64,000 nt of DNA from Eudorina sp. 2006-703-Eu-15 (lineage: Eukaryota; Chlorophyta; Chlorophyceae; Chlamydomonadales; Volvocaceae). Location: NCBI GenBank assembly GCA_003117195.1, contig BDSI01000019.1:1116001-1180000 (forward strand), in the 5' to 3' direction. Shown piece by piece: positions 1 through 11,840 of the stretch; the stretch's first letter is position 1, and every line of letters begins with the position of its first letter. The translations under genes and the position numbers were made by a program. Below the pieces are notes generated by a model. It was not told the origin of the DNA. It did not search any database and worked only from the letters and a program-made list of their open reading frames with translations.

Positions 1-185
1 GCGGAAGTTTGTGGTGACCCGCATATCGCAGGTTCGCAGCAGAGCCCTGTAAACGCGACCACCCGATCAATTAGGCTTCCGTCGCATGGATCCAGTTTCG
101 GGCCTGCAGCTGCCTGGCATATTTTCCAAGGGAGGAACGGTCGATTTCGATTACCTGCACCGGCTCCCATTTTGTTTACCAACAG

Positions 186-1963
186 GTCTGGCAGCTCCGC
201 GGCCGCTACCCCAACCGCGGCTTCCCGCGAATCTTCAACGACGCCACTGTCGGTGCGGAGGCGAAGAAGCTGTACGAGGAGGCCCAGGTGCGCCGTGTGG
301 CATGGTCCGTTCAACGGCACCCTACCGGGGCTGCCCTCCCAACCAGCGGCTGATCCTGGATCGGCCACCATGTAACTAACAGCAACAACAGAAGACCGTA
401 CCCGCGTGGGGCGTCCGGGCCACGTAACCGGCCTCTAATGCCCCTACACCGCACAGTCCCGGTGCCTGAGTACACGTTCGGTCGACTACTTGTATCTCGG
501 TTCCTTGTGTCCAGCCCTCAACGCCCCCAGCTTGCATAACACGGACCATAACCTTCAACCAGGGTACAGGGGTACGGGGTTTCACACACCACTGGTGCTT
601 GTGCTCGATGCTGCTGGCGCACCGGTTCTGCGCAGGCAATGCTCAACGACTTCGTCAAGAACAAGCGGGTGACACTCAAGGCGATCGTCGGCCTGTACCC
701 GGCCGCTGCCGTGGGTGACGACATGGAGGTGTACACGGACGAGTCGCGGACCACCGTCGCGGCGAAGCTGGCGGGCTTGCGCCAGCAGGCGGAGAAGGAC
801 GGCAGTGAGCCGTACTACTGCCTCTCGGACTTCCTGGCGCCCAAGGGCAGCGGCCTGGAGGACTACGTGGGCATGTTCGCCTGCTCGGCGGGTGAGGCGC
901 CGTTCTGTTATGATGTCTCTGCGAGGGGAAGGAATTACGCGAAGCCTTGTGAGCTGGCCGACATGGACGGAAGGCTGTTAACTTGCTATCTGATCCTATT
1001 CCAATGGTTGTAGCGCCACCTGGTTCATTCTGTTAGACCAGCGAGCTTTGGATACAACATCCCTGCGCGGGGTCTAGGCCGCCTGGTCTCGCGCCTGACC
1101 CGGCCCAACTGCTTGGCTGACCCGGCCCAAATTGCCGGCTGCCCTGCGCTAAGCACCATGCACTGTGCGTTCGCTGTCCCGAAAGGTCACGGCCTGGAGA
1201 CGGTCATCGAGGGCTTCAAGGCCGCCGGTGACGACTACAGCTACATCATGGCCGAGGCACTGGCTGACCGCCTGGCGGAAGCGCTGGCGGAGCGCCTTCA
1301 TGAGATGGTGCGGCGGGAGTACTGGGGCTACGCGGCGGATGAGAAGCTGAGCGTGGACGACATGCTCAAGGTCAAGTACCAGGTACGCGGGCAGCAAGCA
1401 GGGAGACTTTGATTAGACGGCAGACGGTAGACGGCACGGCTGCGGTCGCGTCATTTAAGCGGAAAGGGCTACCGCAGGTCCCGGCATGGTCGAAACCCCA
1501 CGACCTGCGTTACTCCGTGACCTAGGAAGCATGCCTCCAGGACAGGTCCGCCGGTACCGTAGGTATCAGCTCGGTGTTCGTCTGTCCTAAGTAAGCCTGC
1601 TAGCGTGGGCAGCCGGTTTCCAGTCGATGCATCGCTGCGAGCGCACTCCTTCGCCTGCGTCATTGCTTCCTGCAGGGCATCCGCCCAGCTCCAGGCTACC
1701 CGTCCCAGCCGGACCACACTGAGAAGCGCACCATGTGGAAGCTGCTGGACGCGGAGGCTGCCACCGGCATCAAGCTGACCGAGTCGCTGGCAATGTGGCC
1801 GGCGGCCAGCGTCAGCGGGCTGTACTTTGGAGGCCGGTGCTCGTCGTACTTCGCGGTTGGAAAGATCACGCGCGAGCAGGTGGAAGACTACGCGGTGCGC
1901 AAGGGCATGGAGTTCAAGGAGGCCGAGCGCTGGCTCTCGCCGATGCTCAACTATGAGCCATGA
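186..1963 (+). CDS. metH: Cobalamin-dependent methionine synthase, C-terminal part (5' truncated by window)
   Basis: Transfers a methyl group from 5-methyltetrahydrofolate to homocysteine through methylcobalamin; cytosolic one-carbon metabolism. Four exons join in phase: 186-287, 636-891, 1186-1382 and 1676-1963, giving 280 residues and ending in TGA. They match the C-terminal reactivation (AdoMet-binding) domain throughout: [17 protein letters not shown], then [19 protein letters not shown], then [18 protein letters not shown], then the AdoMet-site stretch [17 protein letters not shown], and finally [15 protein letters not shown] with the terminal [12 protein letters not shown]. Acceptors end in CAG or AAG; donors are GTGCGC, GTGAGG and GTACGC. 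The homocysteine, folate and B12 domains lie left of the window, and bases 1-185 look intronic. Every expected block of the domain is present and uninterrupted, so this is probably a working gene. Identity is very secure; exact splice ends are slightly less so. Confidence 0.94.
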
Positions 1964-2811
1964 GGGTGCTACGGCCCGCCTGGGAGCTTGTGACTAAGCG
2001 GGGAATGCAGGACAGTAGAGGTGATTGTTTGGTCGCGGGCGCAGGTTTCGAGAGTGGTGTGGGTTTCTCGAGGTGCAGGCTTGCATCAGGGTCTGGGCAA
2101 GGGCGTCTGTTGCCCACGCGGGTGGAGCCGTTGCGCGTTTGGCGATTGCGTTCAAACAGTGCCGCGAAGCACCGATCGTGATACTAGCTCTTCGGATTCC
2201 GGGGTCTTGGGGTTTCGGCAGCTAGGCATCGGAGTTGCATTGAGACATGAAGCGTGGTAATCGAAGCGCCGTCAACGGTTGGGCAGGTGGAGCTGGCGGT
2301 TGACCTGTTTGTGAATTGGAGCGTCTCGAGGAGAGAACGAGTGGGTATATATATTAAGGATAACATGGGGTTTGGGGAATGGTCGCAGCTCAAACTCAAC
2401 GGAGGCTGTGCTTGCCTGGATGGTGCGTGAAGCGTTTGGGACGCTGCAACGTAGGCGTTCGCAGGTTCGCCGCAAGGGGGATGCTGTTTATATCACTGAT
2501 GCTCACCGGCGCCGTTCCAACGCGTGGCCTTTGGAGCGGGTGGTGGCGGGTACGGCAATACTTTGGCTTGCGATTGTTACAAAGACGAATGGCAGGCCCG
2601 CTGTTCCTTGCAAGTTCACAAATAGGCATCACGCGTTGAAATGGTTTGAGCGAACTGGGATCTGACGGCACCTTCGAACCGCCATCGCCAACTGCCATGC
2701 GCGCTACCGGCTTTGCAAGTCCCACAGAGCCACAGTCCACACGGGTCTCTCATGCTGCCAGTGCCCAACGTTTTCCGACGGCCTGGAGAAGCGCGGCTTC
2801 AAGGCTTAAAC
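1964..2811. other. Intergenic DNA after metH
   Basis: I see no coding region or repeat here that I can support. The first few hundred bases should include the metH 3' UTR. I did not find a TGTAA polyadenylation signal close after the stop. Confidence 0.5.
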
Positions 2812-2960
2812 AGGATGAATGAATGAATGAACGAACGTTACAGCGGACCCCAAAGGGATCAACGGTGTGTATACCAGGGCAAGTCCCAGCAGGCCCCACC
2901 GACAAGGCGGCAAGACACCTCCACACCTCAACGCCGCGAATAAAAACACATCGGGATGTC
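2812..2960 (-). mobile_element. LINE fragment, family B 3' end, antisense, with (CATT)n tail
   Basis: Read on the minus strand this ends in GGGGTCCGCTGTAAC followed by GTTCGTTCATTCATTC, which looks like a retroelement 3' end with a short repeat tail. The same segment recurs at 44357-44465 (antisense) and, for its inner part, at 44634-44740 (sense). It abuts the sense-oriented family A element directly, so one probably inserted into or next to the other. The internal boundary near 2960 is approximate. Confidence 0.7.
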
Positions 2961-4606
2961 AGGGAACCCTTTCTGGGGCCTGTAGCATGTGTCGCACGGC
3001 TGCCTGCCCTGCAACAGAAGCCGAATGCCCTTGCCAAATGCCTGTCGCTGAGGACCATTGGGCATGCGGTTCGAGTGATATCCCGGCTCCGGGACACGAC
3101 GGACGGATGGGAGAGGAACTTGGACGCGAACCCCCCGACCCACACAGCGCAGCGTCGCCGGGGATGGGCAATGTTTGTTAGGGAATGCTTGGGGGTAGGA
3201 GCAGACGGGTGGCAGGAGTGGGACCGGTGGAGGGAGTGTGAGGCGGCCCTAGAAGCGCTCCGACAAGACATCCCACCAGGGTGGTGGGAAGCCGCCGAGG
3301 GGTCCCTGGGGCCCACCGAGGCGACCCCCCCAGGGAGAGAGGAAGTCACGGAAATGCTGGTGAGGCGCATGGGGTGGAGGCTGCAAAACGGCCTCAAGGT
3401 GGCACTCCACGAGTACACTGTGCGGTATGGCACGACACTGCAGCTGCAAAGCCTGGGGGAGGCGAGGCGTGCGGCGCACACACGCTTTGTTTGCGAAGCG
3501 CTTGGGTAGAGGATACTGCGCCAGAAGTGTCGAGGATGGTTTCCAAGGTAATAGAGAACATGCAGCGGATGTGGACGGAGACCAAGTGGGAAAACTCCAA
3601 TAAGGAGGCGTATTGGCGACTGGCGGTTGATGGCATCCCAATGCTTGGTAACTCCCACATGAGGGGGGCGGCGGTGGCCCCTTGTGGATGCGGGACGTAC
3701 CCCGGCGCCGGGGCGATACGGCCAACACCCAGGCAACACCATTTTTGGGGCTGTGGGGTGGCACAAGCGGTTGTCGCACAGATCGAGGCAAGGCTAGGGG
3801 TGAGCCTTCAAAGGCAGCAGGTGTGGCTCGCAACGCCCCCCGTGGGTGTGCAACAGTGTGTCTGGGACGTTGTCGTCTTGGCGGCAACCAGTGCCATGGA
3901 AACGGGCCGGCGAGCCCTGAGGGCCGACAGGTCCAGGAACGCGGGCGGGATCCCGGGGTCCTTAGGGGACGCTGAAGGGCTAGCCGCCCGGCGGGCAGTG
4001 GCAGACTTTTGGAGCCGGCTCTACGACTTCGCTGAGCTGGGAGTCCCAGTGAAAGGGTGGTCAGCGGTGGGGGCTACACACCCGATCCTGAAAGTGCAGG
4101 ACGGTCGTCTTGTGTGCCGAGGCCCGGTTCCGTCAGGCCAGGATTCTTAAGCCCTGTAGGTACTCTGTCGTAATAGACCGCGGGTGGTCAGGGCACTGAC
4201 GCCCAGTGCAGCTATCGCTAGGTGTGGGCAGTTTTTTCGGCCCGGTGGGACCGTACGGGCAGGCCCCTGAATGGTGACTCGCGAGCCCCCGTGGCCTTCC
4301 AAGACTACGGGCCACCGCTGGAGAAGTGACCCCGCCTTGGTGGGGGTGGTGGTTCGCTAATAGGGGCGCCATGGTGGCTAACTCCCCCTGAGCGGGCTTT
4401 ATCCCTTGCCATGGTTGGTTCTCAGGAACGGGGTGGTTCCCTGGTAGTGTGGGCCCGGGGAGTGTTTCGGTGCACTTGGGGAGCCTGTCCGGAGCGCCAT
4501 GGTGGCGTTACTTCATTTAGGCAGTGTATGGTGAGGAAGCCTCGGCTGTCGCCGGGGCTGTCACCGATGACCCGCGGGGTCCGCTGTAACATCCTAATAA
4601 TAAGAA
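2961..4606 (+). mobile_element. 5'-truncated LINE-type retrotransposon, family A
   Basis: Carries a decayed C-terminal retrotransposon reading frame (see the pseudogene entry), then about 450 bases of 3' UTR. It ends with CCGATGACCCGCGGGGTCC, GCTGTAAC and a short ATCCTAATAATAA tail. The same 3' UTR recurs at 5820-6064, 20340-20467 and, reversed, at 58543-58612, which confirms a dispersed family. No reverse-transcriptase domain is present, so this copy is 5' truncated and cannot move by itself. The left boundary is uncertain. Confidence 0.8.
3060..4150 (+). pseudogene. Decayed C-terminal ORF of a LINE polyprotein with a CCHC/zf-RVT-like motif
   Basis: Two overlapping frames give one continuous protein-like sequence broken near 3505-3520. 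The upstream frame runs to AHTRFVCEALG and stops; the downstream frame continues from VSRMVSKVIENMQRMW to the stop at 4150. The downstream part has CGCG followed some 20 residues later by HHFWGC, a Cys/His set typical of the zinc-binding tail behind the reverse transcriptase of plant and algal LINEs. It then reads VGVQQCVWDVVVLAATSAME, a block also found degraded in the copy at 5220-5350. At least one frameshift is needed, so it is not functional. Confidence 0.75.
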
Positions 4607-4869
4607 GCCGAATGCCGATGTTCGCAAGGTTGATGGTGAGTCCGCTCGCCGTGCGATATGTGCAGATAGAGTGGCAGCAGGAGCAGCGGTTGCGGAGGGA
4701 TACATTACGGTGGTTTGCTATTTCTAAAATTACGAAAACAGGGGGAGAGATTGACGATCGTGACAAGGGAGTCGTACACAACACGTTAACACCCCTGGCG
4801 GAACCAGTGCAACAGAAGCACCCCTGGCGATGGCCCACCACGCGGCACCTAGAGGACCGGCCAGGGAAA

Positions 4870-5090
4870 AGCCACACCTCCGTAGATCCCCCCTACTCAC
4901 ACACCACCAGCAGCCCCTACACGCTACAGGCTACACGAACATAAAATTCCCTCCCTCCCACCCACCCCCCCCCACACACACAGCTCAGTTCTCTCATACA
5001 CACAGACCAAAAAGGGACGCAATCCCACGCACAACCCTGGCCAGATAGTGCACATCCATACATGCACCAGCAGTAGTAGTAATAACAAGG
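4870..5090. repeat. CA-rich low-complexity stretch between two LINE copies
   Basis: Pyrimidine/CA-rich DNA containing CACACACA next to CAGCTCAGTTCTCTCA. The same CA-plus-CTCAGTTCTC association occurs at 23238-23290 and 39310-39362. Confidence 0.5.
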
Positions 5091-5149
5091 GGTAGATGTG
5101 CGACGCCGCAAGGTGTGCTCATGTGGAGGCCTGCCGTGACGCAATGCGG

Positions 5150-6064
5150 CTGAGCCAGATACCCGGGCACAGGGGCAGCGTGGCCAGCGCCGAGGCAGCA
5201 TCACCTGCCGATGCGGGCTGGCGCAAGCGGGTGGCAGTGCAGATCAAGGCCAGGCTACGAACGGGAGTGCGCCGGGACCAGGTTGGGTGAGCGCAGCCGC
5301 CGGTGGAAGTACAAGATCGCGTCTGAGATGTAGAATTGTAAATGTCTTGGGAAGGCGACCGAAACTGCGGGGCGGTCCGCAAATGGCAGCAGACAGCCGC
5401 CCACACGCAAGCGGGCGACCTCGAGAGCATGACATCCCGGCGACTGTGCGTGGCTGTGGCTGGTTCCTGGAGCCGACTACACGGTTTTGACGAACTAGGC
5501 ACCTCGGGAGGTATGGTCTACCGATACGCGCGCATGGGTCCCTGGGGTTGTCCTGGTAATCCATTAGTAAGCTGCAAGACAGAGATGGCCAGGTTCAGGT
5601 TCAGGCCACGTACAATAGGAAGCTTGGTTAGCGGATCGTACAGATTTGTCGACTCCAGCCGCGATGACGGAGGGCTATATATTAACTTACGGTGTTAAGC
5701 TGTGGGCTTGGCTGGGACCTCCCGGACTCCGGACCCGAGAACCATGGCCGACTCTCGAGACCCCCTGGCCAGCCGGGTCGGCTGTGACTGCGGGCTACGC
5801 CGGGAAAGGCATTCGCGGCTGACCTAGGTGATAGTTCGCTAGTAGTGGTACCTGTATGGGCAACTACCCCTTCGTGGACTTGATCGGCCATTGGTATGGA
5901 CTGGTTCCCCATTATCCCAGTAGCCCCTTCGCAATGCGCGCCCTGGGCGGGTCTCGGTGCGCTGGTGGAATTGGTCCGCCGTTGACGAGGTTTTCTTTTT
6001 GCAATGCGGCTTGATGACGCATCTGTTATCACCGATGACCCACGGGGTCCACTATAATTATTCG
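5150..6064 (+). mobile_element. Second, strongly degraded copy of LINE family A
   Basis: Bases 5220-5350 parallel 3760-3890 of the better copy: GCACAAGCGG then CAGATCGAGGCAAGGCTA there, against GCGCAAGCGG then CAGATCAAGGCCAGGCTA here. The frame is broken by stops. Bases 5820-6064 match the family's 3' UTR and end CCGATGACCCACGGGGTCC then ACTATAATTATT. The decayed end (ACTATAA for GCTGTAA) marks it as older than the copy to its left. Confidence 0.65.
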
Positions 6065-6243
6065 TTCGATGTAAGAATGCAAGTCGCCCATGGCCCGAAT
6101 TCAAGTAAGTTTATATACCTTTCATGCACCTGTTCAGCATCGAGTGTATTAGATGCATCATTACACGGCGCACCCGTGCACACTTTACTCCAAACACCGA
6201 ACGGGACAAAGGACGGTGAAACACAATCTTGTTGAGCAGAAAA

Positions 6244-6280
6244 GAAACGTCCGACGCTAAATTTTACGAGCGGACGTTTC
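6244..6280. promoter_or_regulatory. Perfect 10-bp inverted repeat upstream of the ELIP gene
   Basis: GAAACGTCCG at 6244-6253 and CGGACGTTTC at 6271-6280 are exact reverse complements separated by 17 bases. The pair lies about 390 bases before the ELIP start codon. It could be a binding site for a dimeric factor or a transcript hairpin; no function is shown. Confidence 0.4.
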
Positions 6281-6671
6281 ATTGGGACGACCTGGGTTGC
6301 AGCTCCGTTGGCAAAGAAAAGTTTGCCACCCACCTGGCAACCGGAGGTTGTACACTCGAATTGTCCACGGCCTTGGTGGTTGTCAGTCCGAGTTGTCATG
6401 CGTGTAGGGGCGTATAGGATTCTCCCGATTCTGTACGGCGTTGCGCCAGCTGTGTGACGAGCAGCATCGGCCCCTGCCCACTTTGTGGCCATGGTCTTAA
6501 AGTGCCTCTCGGCCACACACGACTGTATTTAATTGGCCGGACCACACTAAGCCAAGGTATAGAATAGATACATTTCATGTACTGAGGTTTATTTTGTTCC
6601 AAACGTTTACATAACCAAACTCCATACCAACAATTCGAGCGTGGTCGCCGTTGCCCTCTTAGTTTTGCGAA

Positions 6672-7867
6672 ATGGCATCCGTCGTGCTTCGCTCATCTCA
6701 ACGCTTCACTGCCTGCACTAGCGCTAGCAAGCGCAGCAGGCGCACCTACCGCGTTCTCGCCAGTGCAGACGATGGCAGTGAGGCGTCCGCGAGCGGGACC
6801 GTCTTCTATGGCGGAAAGAGCTACACGCCTGACGAGGTAAATATCTAGATCATTCTTTTGCTGCCAGGACGTATCCTTTCTTCTGTCTGCTTATCATTGC
6901 AAGAGTGATGCTGCGGCACCATCATTTGGACATTAGGCCTGCTGTGTGAGGGCATCACGCTTTTAATTTATGGTTGTCTTTGTGTGTTATTTGTCTGCAG
7001 TGGGCCAGCGCCTTCAAGTCCGGCCAGCTTTCGCGGCCGGCAGCGGTTACTGTGCCTGCCGGCAAACAGTCGACGTCGACGCTATTGACCTTCTCAGGTA
7101 AGGGTTTATTACTTAATTTTATTGTGTATGCGCGGAGCGGGGATACGGCGGTTCGTCTTCGCAACGTTGGTGGTTGGACCTGACAGCTGGGAAGGACGGA
7201 CAATATAATAACTGTGATTGAAGGTCATGTCGTTTTGTGATTGGTGTTTGTTAGCAGCGACTAGCACGTGACCAGTCTGGCCGTCGCCGTTGTCACGCCC
7301 CCGGTCACCTAACAATGCGCTGTCCCATACATGTTTTTGCGTTTGTAGATGTGATGTCGTTCAGCGGCACCGCTCCGGAGATCGTGAATGGCCGCCTTGC
7401 GATGCTCGGCTTCGTCAGTGCTGTGGCCGCCGAGTTTGCCAGTGGCGAGGGTGTCCTTCGGCAGTGGTCAGAGGAGCCAACGGGTGTCGCGCTTGCGTTC
7501 GTGCTCTTCATCGCTGGCTCGCTGGTGACAGCTTTCCAGCCCAAGCGCGACGACAAGCTGGGACCGTTCACGCCGTCCGCAGAGCTGATCAACGGACGTG
7601 CCGCGATGTGAGTGCGTGCAAGGGTTGCAGGGAACTTCACGTCAGATCATAGTATCAGCACGTATAACCCTGACCAACACAGCGTGCTGTATGTTTTGAT
7701 CTCCATGCTCCCCTAAAATCGTTCAGGATGCATGCCGAATGCCGTACTGATGGTGGGAACCGTTAACACAGCAATTTGAATGACATATCTGCGCATTGTT
7801 CTGCTGCAGGATTGGCTTCGCGGCGCTGTTGGTCATCGAGGCCATCAAGGGCAGCCCTCTGATTTAA
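6672..7867 (+). CDS. Early light-induced protein (ELIP), chloroplast
   Basis: Member of the light-harvesting superfamily that accumulates in thylakoids under high light and binds chlorophyll or carotenoid for photoprotection. Four exons, 6672-6836, 7001-7097, 7349-7607 and 7810-7867, join in phase to give 192 residues and a TAA stop. Residues 1 to about 35 are rich in Ser, Arg and Ala with almost no acidic residues, as in a chloroplast transit peptide. Helix I starts with EIVNGRLAMLGF (98-109) and helix III with ELINGRAAMIGF (166-177); both carry the E-x-x-N-G-R-x-A-M chlorophyll-binding signature. Helix II is GVALAFVLFIAGSLVTAF (133-150). Three helices and this length fit ELIPs rather than one-helix or LHC proteins. 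The first ATG of the transit-like region was taken as the start. Light regulation is inferred from the family. Confidence 0.92.
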
Positions 7868-10089
7868 TGTGCGGCTCTGGGCTGGAAGCAGACTCTTTCG
7901 GTGCAGAGATGTCCTTTGCCCTGCAAGGCTAGGGCGTGCCGTTTGAGGTCGTCTTCGTTTCCCAGTAAGCGCGGTGTTCTGGGTATTGCGCCACTGCTGC
8001 TGACCGTATTTAATTGGTAGGCCTAGCCAATTTTATGAACAAGCACGGCAGAGAGGAAAGGAGCGGGCGTCCCCGCGCCCACATCATTTTTGTGCGTGGT
8101 GCATCGCCCGCGCTTGCGCGTTGTATTTTATACCTGGGCCGTTGTGTTCTGCCCACGTTCGGACGCGCACGTACAAATCTCCTTGCGATGTATTCCGCGT
8201 GATGTTGGCCGCGGGCTGCACGGATTGCCCCGTGTGGTCTTGCACGGACGCGTGTGTTGGGCGTTGGAAAGATGTAGATCGGTAGAGCCTACACGTCCAT
8301 GTCTGACGCACGCGTGCTCGTGGAGTACATCTGATCTGATTGAACCTCGTCCATCCAAATTGTTTTTGGGCGTTAGCACCCGCTTGTATGGCCATCCTCC
8401 GCGTTGGCTATCGTCGGGTTACTTTCGCCAAGCGTACTGAGCAGTGCGGTGCGTGTCATCCCAACCGCCTGCACTGCACATCCGGTGAAGTATGTCTGCT
8501 GGCACCGGGTGGTGCGGTTGTTTATCTGGGCCCGTGAGCGCGTGTCTGTGGCTCAGACTGTGTTAGACATGCGGTTGCAAGAGGTTTACTGATATCGGCG
8601 GAGTGTGTCTGCTCTTACTGCACGTTTCGTCGCCGTCGGTTACCTTTCCCAACCTACCTAAATTATTTCCGAGTGAGTCTGAGTGAGAGAACGTTGAATG
8701 CGAGGGTTTCATGTGCAAGCTGAATGTGAATCGAGTGAGAGACGAGGTTGCGAGCTTCGTGGGAGAGACGTGTTGCGACAGGTATCACGAGAGTTGTGAC
8801 ATATCGAGGGATGCAAAGAGAGCGGCGGCAGTCTGGTGGTGCGACGCACATCACGGCAGTTTTGTACGGCGAGTATCCATGGTACGACGGCCTTTGGATG
8901 AGAGGAATTCTATGAGCAAGTGTTTCGGAGTTCGAGAGGTACGTATTCGAGACGCTGGTTTGAGATGCGAGGTGAGGAGTGCAGACGACTGGAGGGTGTC
9001 CATCGAACGGTCATCTCCTTGGGCGGTCGTAAATGAGTGCATCGTGCCATGGGCGCGAGTAAGGGTTGCGAGGCGTGATCGAGGAGCGGAGGGAGTGAAC
9101 GGCAGCTCTATCTATGTGGAAGGGACTGTCACCGGTCGGGAAAGTGTGTCTCGGATGTGTGGCGCAAGCCGTTTTTATGTTTCAGCGACAGACGGGATCT
9201 GTGTCCGGGGTCTCTTTCGCCTGGTTCCGTTCACGCTGTAGTGCGTGAATGGGAGCGGGAGCTTGTGAGGAGTACGTACGGAATGGTCTGCAGGCTGGGA
9301 CGGGACATGACCAACGGCGTGCGTGGCCTTCTAAGGGACATGCTGGACCAGTATCGGGCATTTTGTTTTGAGCGAGCGGGCGCAAGCTTGACTCATGTAC
9401 GGGAAAATCGCTCGTTGTTTCTCCAACTGTCGCGCTTCTCCGAGTGTTGTGGCCGCGGACGCAAGTGTGCGGCTTTCGACCCGGACGCGTTTTGGTTGAA
9501 GAGGGGGGCGCGATTTCGCGTGTTGTGTCGCCCTTGCAGGGTGCCGCCGTGGGTTGGTAATGCTTGCAAGGCGGGAGTATTTTATATGGGCGATCAGAGC
9601 AGGTTTCACCGGTCGTTTCCGAGCCCACGTGCGTATGTGAAGTCGTCTCCTGACATGTGGTCAGACCTGCTGAGTTCAATGCTCAGCAGGACAAGCTGCA
9701 CCTGTCGGTTGAGCCGCTCGCACGCTGATGGCGATCTCAGGCTACTGATCCGGTGCGCCTGTCGCTCCCACCAACTCCCGCCTGTGTGATCTGTGGTTGC
9801 GTGACTCCATCCGTACAGAGGAGCGAGGGTGTCCTTGCATCATGTGCACTTATCGGCTGGCGACAAGCGAGGTGTTCAGGACGGTGTGAAGAGGGAATTT
9901 AATGGCGGTTTGACGGTAATGGTAGTCGACCCGCTGGCATTCTTGTGCGGGAAGAAATACTCGAGGATAGGGCCGGTTAGTGATTCTTGCTGGATTAAGG
10001 CTGTCTGATATGCGTCGAACACAGCTGCTTGCAAAGGCCTGTGAGATATGGGTTCCATAAACCCATTGATCGTTGGCAATGCTTGACCT

Positions 10090-10094
10090 TGTAA
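10090..10094 (+). terminator. Candidate TGTAA polyadenylation signal (ELIP, proximal)
   Basis: TGTAA is the usual volvocine polyadenylation signal. This is the first one found downstream of the ELIP stop, about 2.2 kb away. Confidence 0.3.
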
Positions 10095-10559
10095 CCATCA
10101 GTTTAGCCCAACAATTGTGTGTGAGCCGGTATGGCTGCATGAACGTCCCCCCACCCCATCCCCCGCGGGTTATGGGAGATGGGTTGATAGGAGTTACACC
10201 CGGTCAGGATTCGGGACCATCTTGTTACGGTTACTAGAACAATTGTTCAGATATATGATTATAACATGTGTATTGGCGTAAAAGGCCTATCTTCAGGTAT
10301 GCCACTCCTTCTGGGTCCTGGCAATCTGCAATAAATACAAACACGCTTTGACCCACGGACCCCATGGAGGTCGTCGCGTGATTACCTCCGAAACGGATCG
10401 ATTCTGAAAACGCGAGTTCACGTTCGTTGTTTATCTAGTGCACCAGCGTGAAGTAAGGTACTCCGGAAACGCCCATTGCAATCGGAAAGGTTCCGAATCA
10501 AGTTCCGTTACCTACAACTCCCGTGGAACTTGTTTCTATATTGTCAGAGTATACATACT

Positions 10560-10564
10560 TGTAA
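10560..10564 (+). terminator. Candidate TGTAA polyadenylation signal (ELIP, distal)
   Basis: TGTAA in an AT-rich context, CTTGTAAATTCTATATTGTA. This context looks more like a 3' end than the site at 10090. Confidence 0.3.
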
Positions 10565-10580
10565 ATTCTATATTGTAGTC

Positions 10581-11840
10581 CCAAACATTAAACAAGTCCA
10601 CTCGTTCGTTTGGTTGCCGCGGTAGGCCTTCATCCTTGCCGAGACCTCACCTGGCGGAGGAAGACTACTCCGCTAGCTCTGAAAGGGTATTGCAAGGATC
10701 GGACGACTCTGTGCCACAGGTGCGCTTTAAGCAGATGCACGTTGTTACCACAGCCGACAGGATCGACACGAATCACCGCCCAACAGCGCTGGCAATTGTC
10801 AACTCTCTTGGGAAGAGTGTTCTTTGATTTTTGGTTCTCTGTGGAGTGTCGGAAAGAGGAGTCTGTTGACGGTGGTCGCGTGATTACGGTTGCGACAAGT
10901 GCATTTTTGGCTGTGGCAACATCGTTGGATGCGGATGCACCCAGAGGTTAGATAATCTGTCGAAAGCCATTCGAAACGACATGTCGTGTCTTTCTTCCTT
11001 GCAGGCATCAGAAGAAATGCGCGCTTCCTTGAAGCCCTGCGTCTCGAGGTGCGAGGCACAGTGGATGTATCTTGTTGGAGATTTTGGGCGTCTCAACGTT
11101 GTTGATTTGCGGAGACATTTCAATGCCCGTTCACGTGTGTCACGCAGGCCCGCTGCCAGTCATCTGACTGTGCCAGTCCCAATTGTCAGCCGTGGCGCAC
11201 CCAGGGGTGAGCTCACTTGTTCAATGTCCGGTACTATTTTTACCTAGTACACCAGCGGTGGCGGTGACGGTGGCGGCGGGTCAGCAAGGGGAGTCGTGTT
11301 GGGGACCCGCCACGCAGCACCTAGGGAAATCAGAGGAAGGCTCGTAGTGGGCAACGAGTGGGGTTTTGGGTTGGCTCTCCACGACGCGACAAGTGCTCAC
11401 ACGCGGGGCCGGAGCGGGAAGCCTCGAAAATTGCCCCCGAGCTTCCATCAACTGGAACAAAGCTTGACCCAAACCAGGTTCTTTTCCCGACTCGGAGCGT
11501 GGCAGGCCAGGCGATATGCGCGGTGTCGTGAAAGCGCGTGGTTGTGAATGCGCGTGGCCACGAGTAAATGAGAGTATATGTTGCTGTCGAGATACTGGAA
11601 AATCTGGTCGGCTGCGTCAGCTTCCCCCCGCTGGCACCTCCTTCCAGCCACCTTGCACCTAAGCAGTTGACCCCCTGTCCGCTGGAGGCCTGTGAGAGGG
11701 CCATGGACTGGGTGCCACTGGGGACCAGCCGACAACATCACCGGTCTGGGTCTCACGTTTCCTCGAACACGGGCTTCCTTCCTGAGTTAGCAATCCATGG
11801 ATCATGCCCGCCCGGTTTCATTTCTTCCACAATGACGCAG
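10581..11840. other. No gene assigned; may hold 5' exons of the CBM45-like gene
   Basis: The exon at 11841 starts in mid-codon, so the next gene must have coding sequence to the left. I could not pick out which segments are exons. No repeats were noticed. Confidence 0.35.

Larger units (their letters stand above)
7868..10580 (+). other. Probable long 3' UTR and flank of the ELIP gene
   Basis: About 2.7 kb, moderately T/G-rich on the plus strand, with no protein-like reading frame. The first TGTAA after the ELIP stop that I found is at 10090-10094, so the transcript may be unusually long or may use a variant signal. ORFs of 176 and 210 codons near 8711-9789 show no recognisable motif and look like chance. 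Confidence 0.4.

Noticed and set aside
8711..9789. Two plus-strand ORFs of 176 and 210 codons
   Set aside because: No motif, no splice-linked partner and Arg/Ser/Cys-rich composition; likely chance frames in the ELIP 3' flank.
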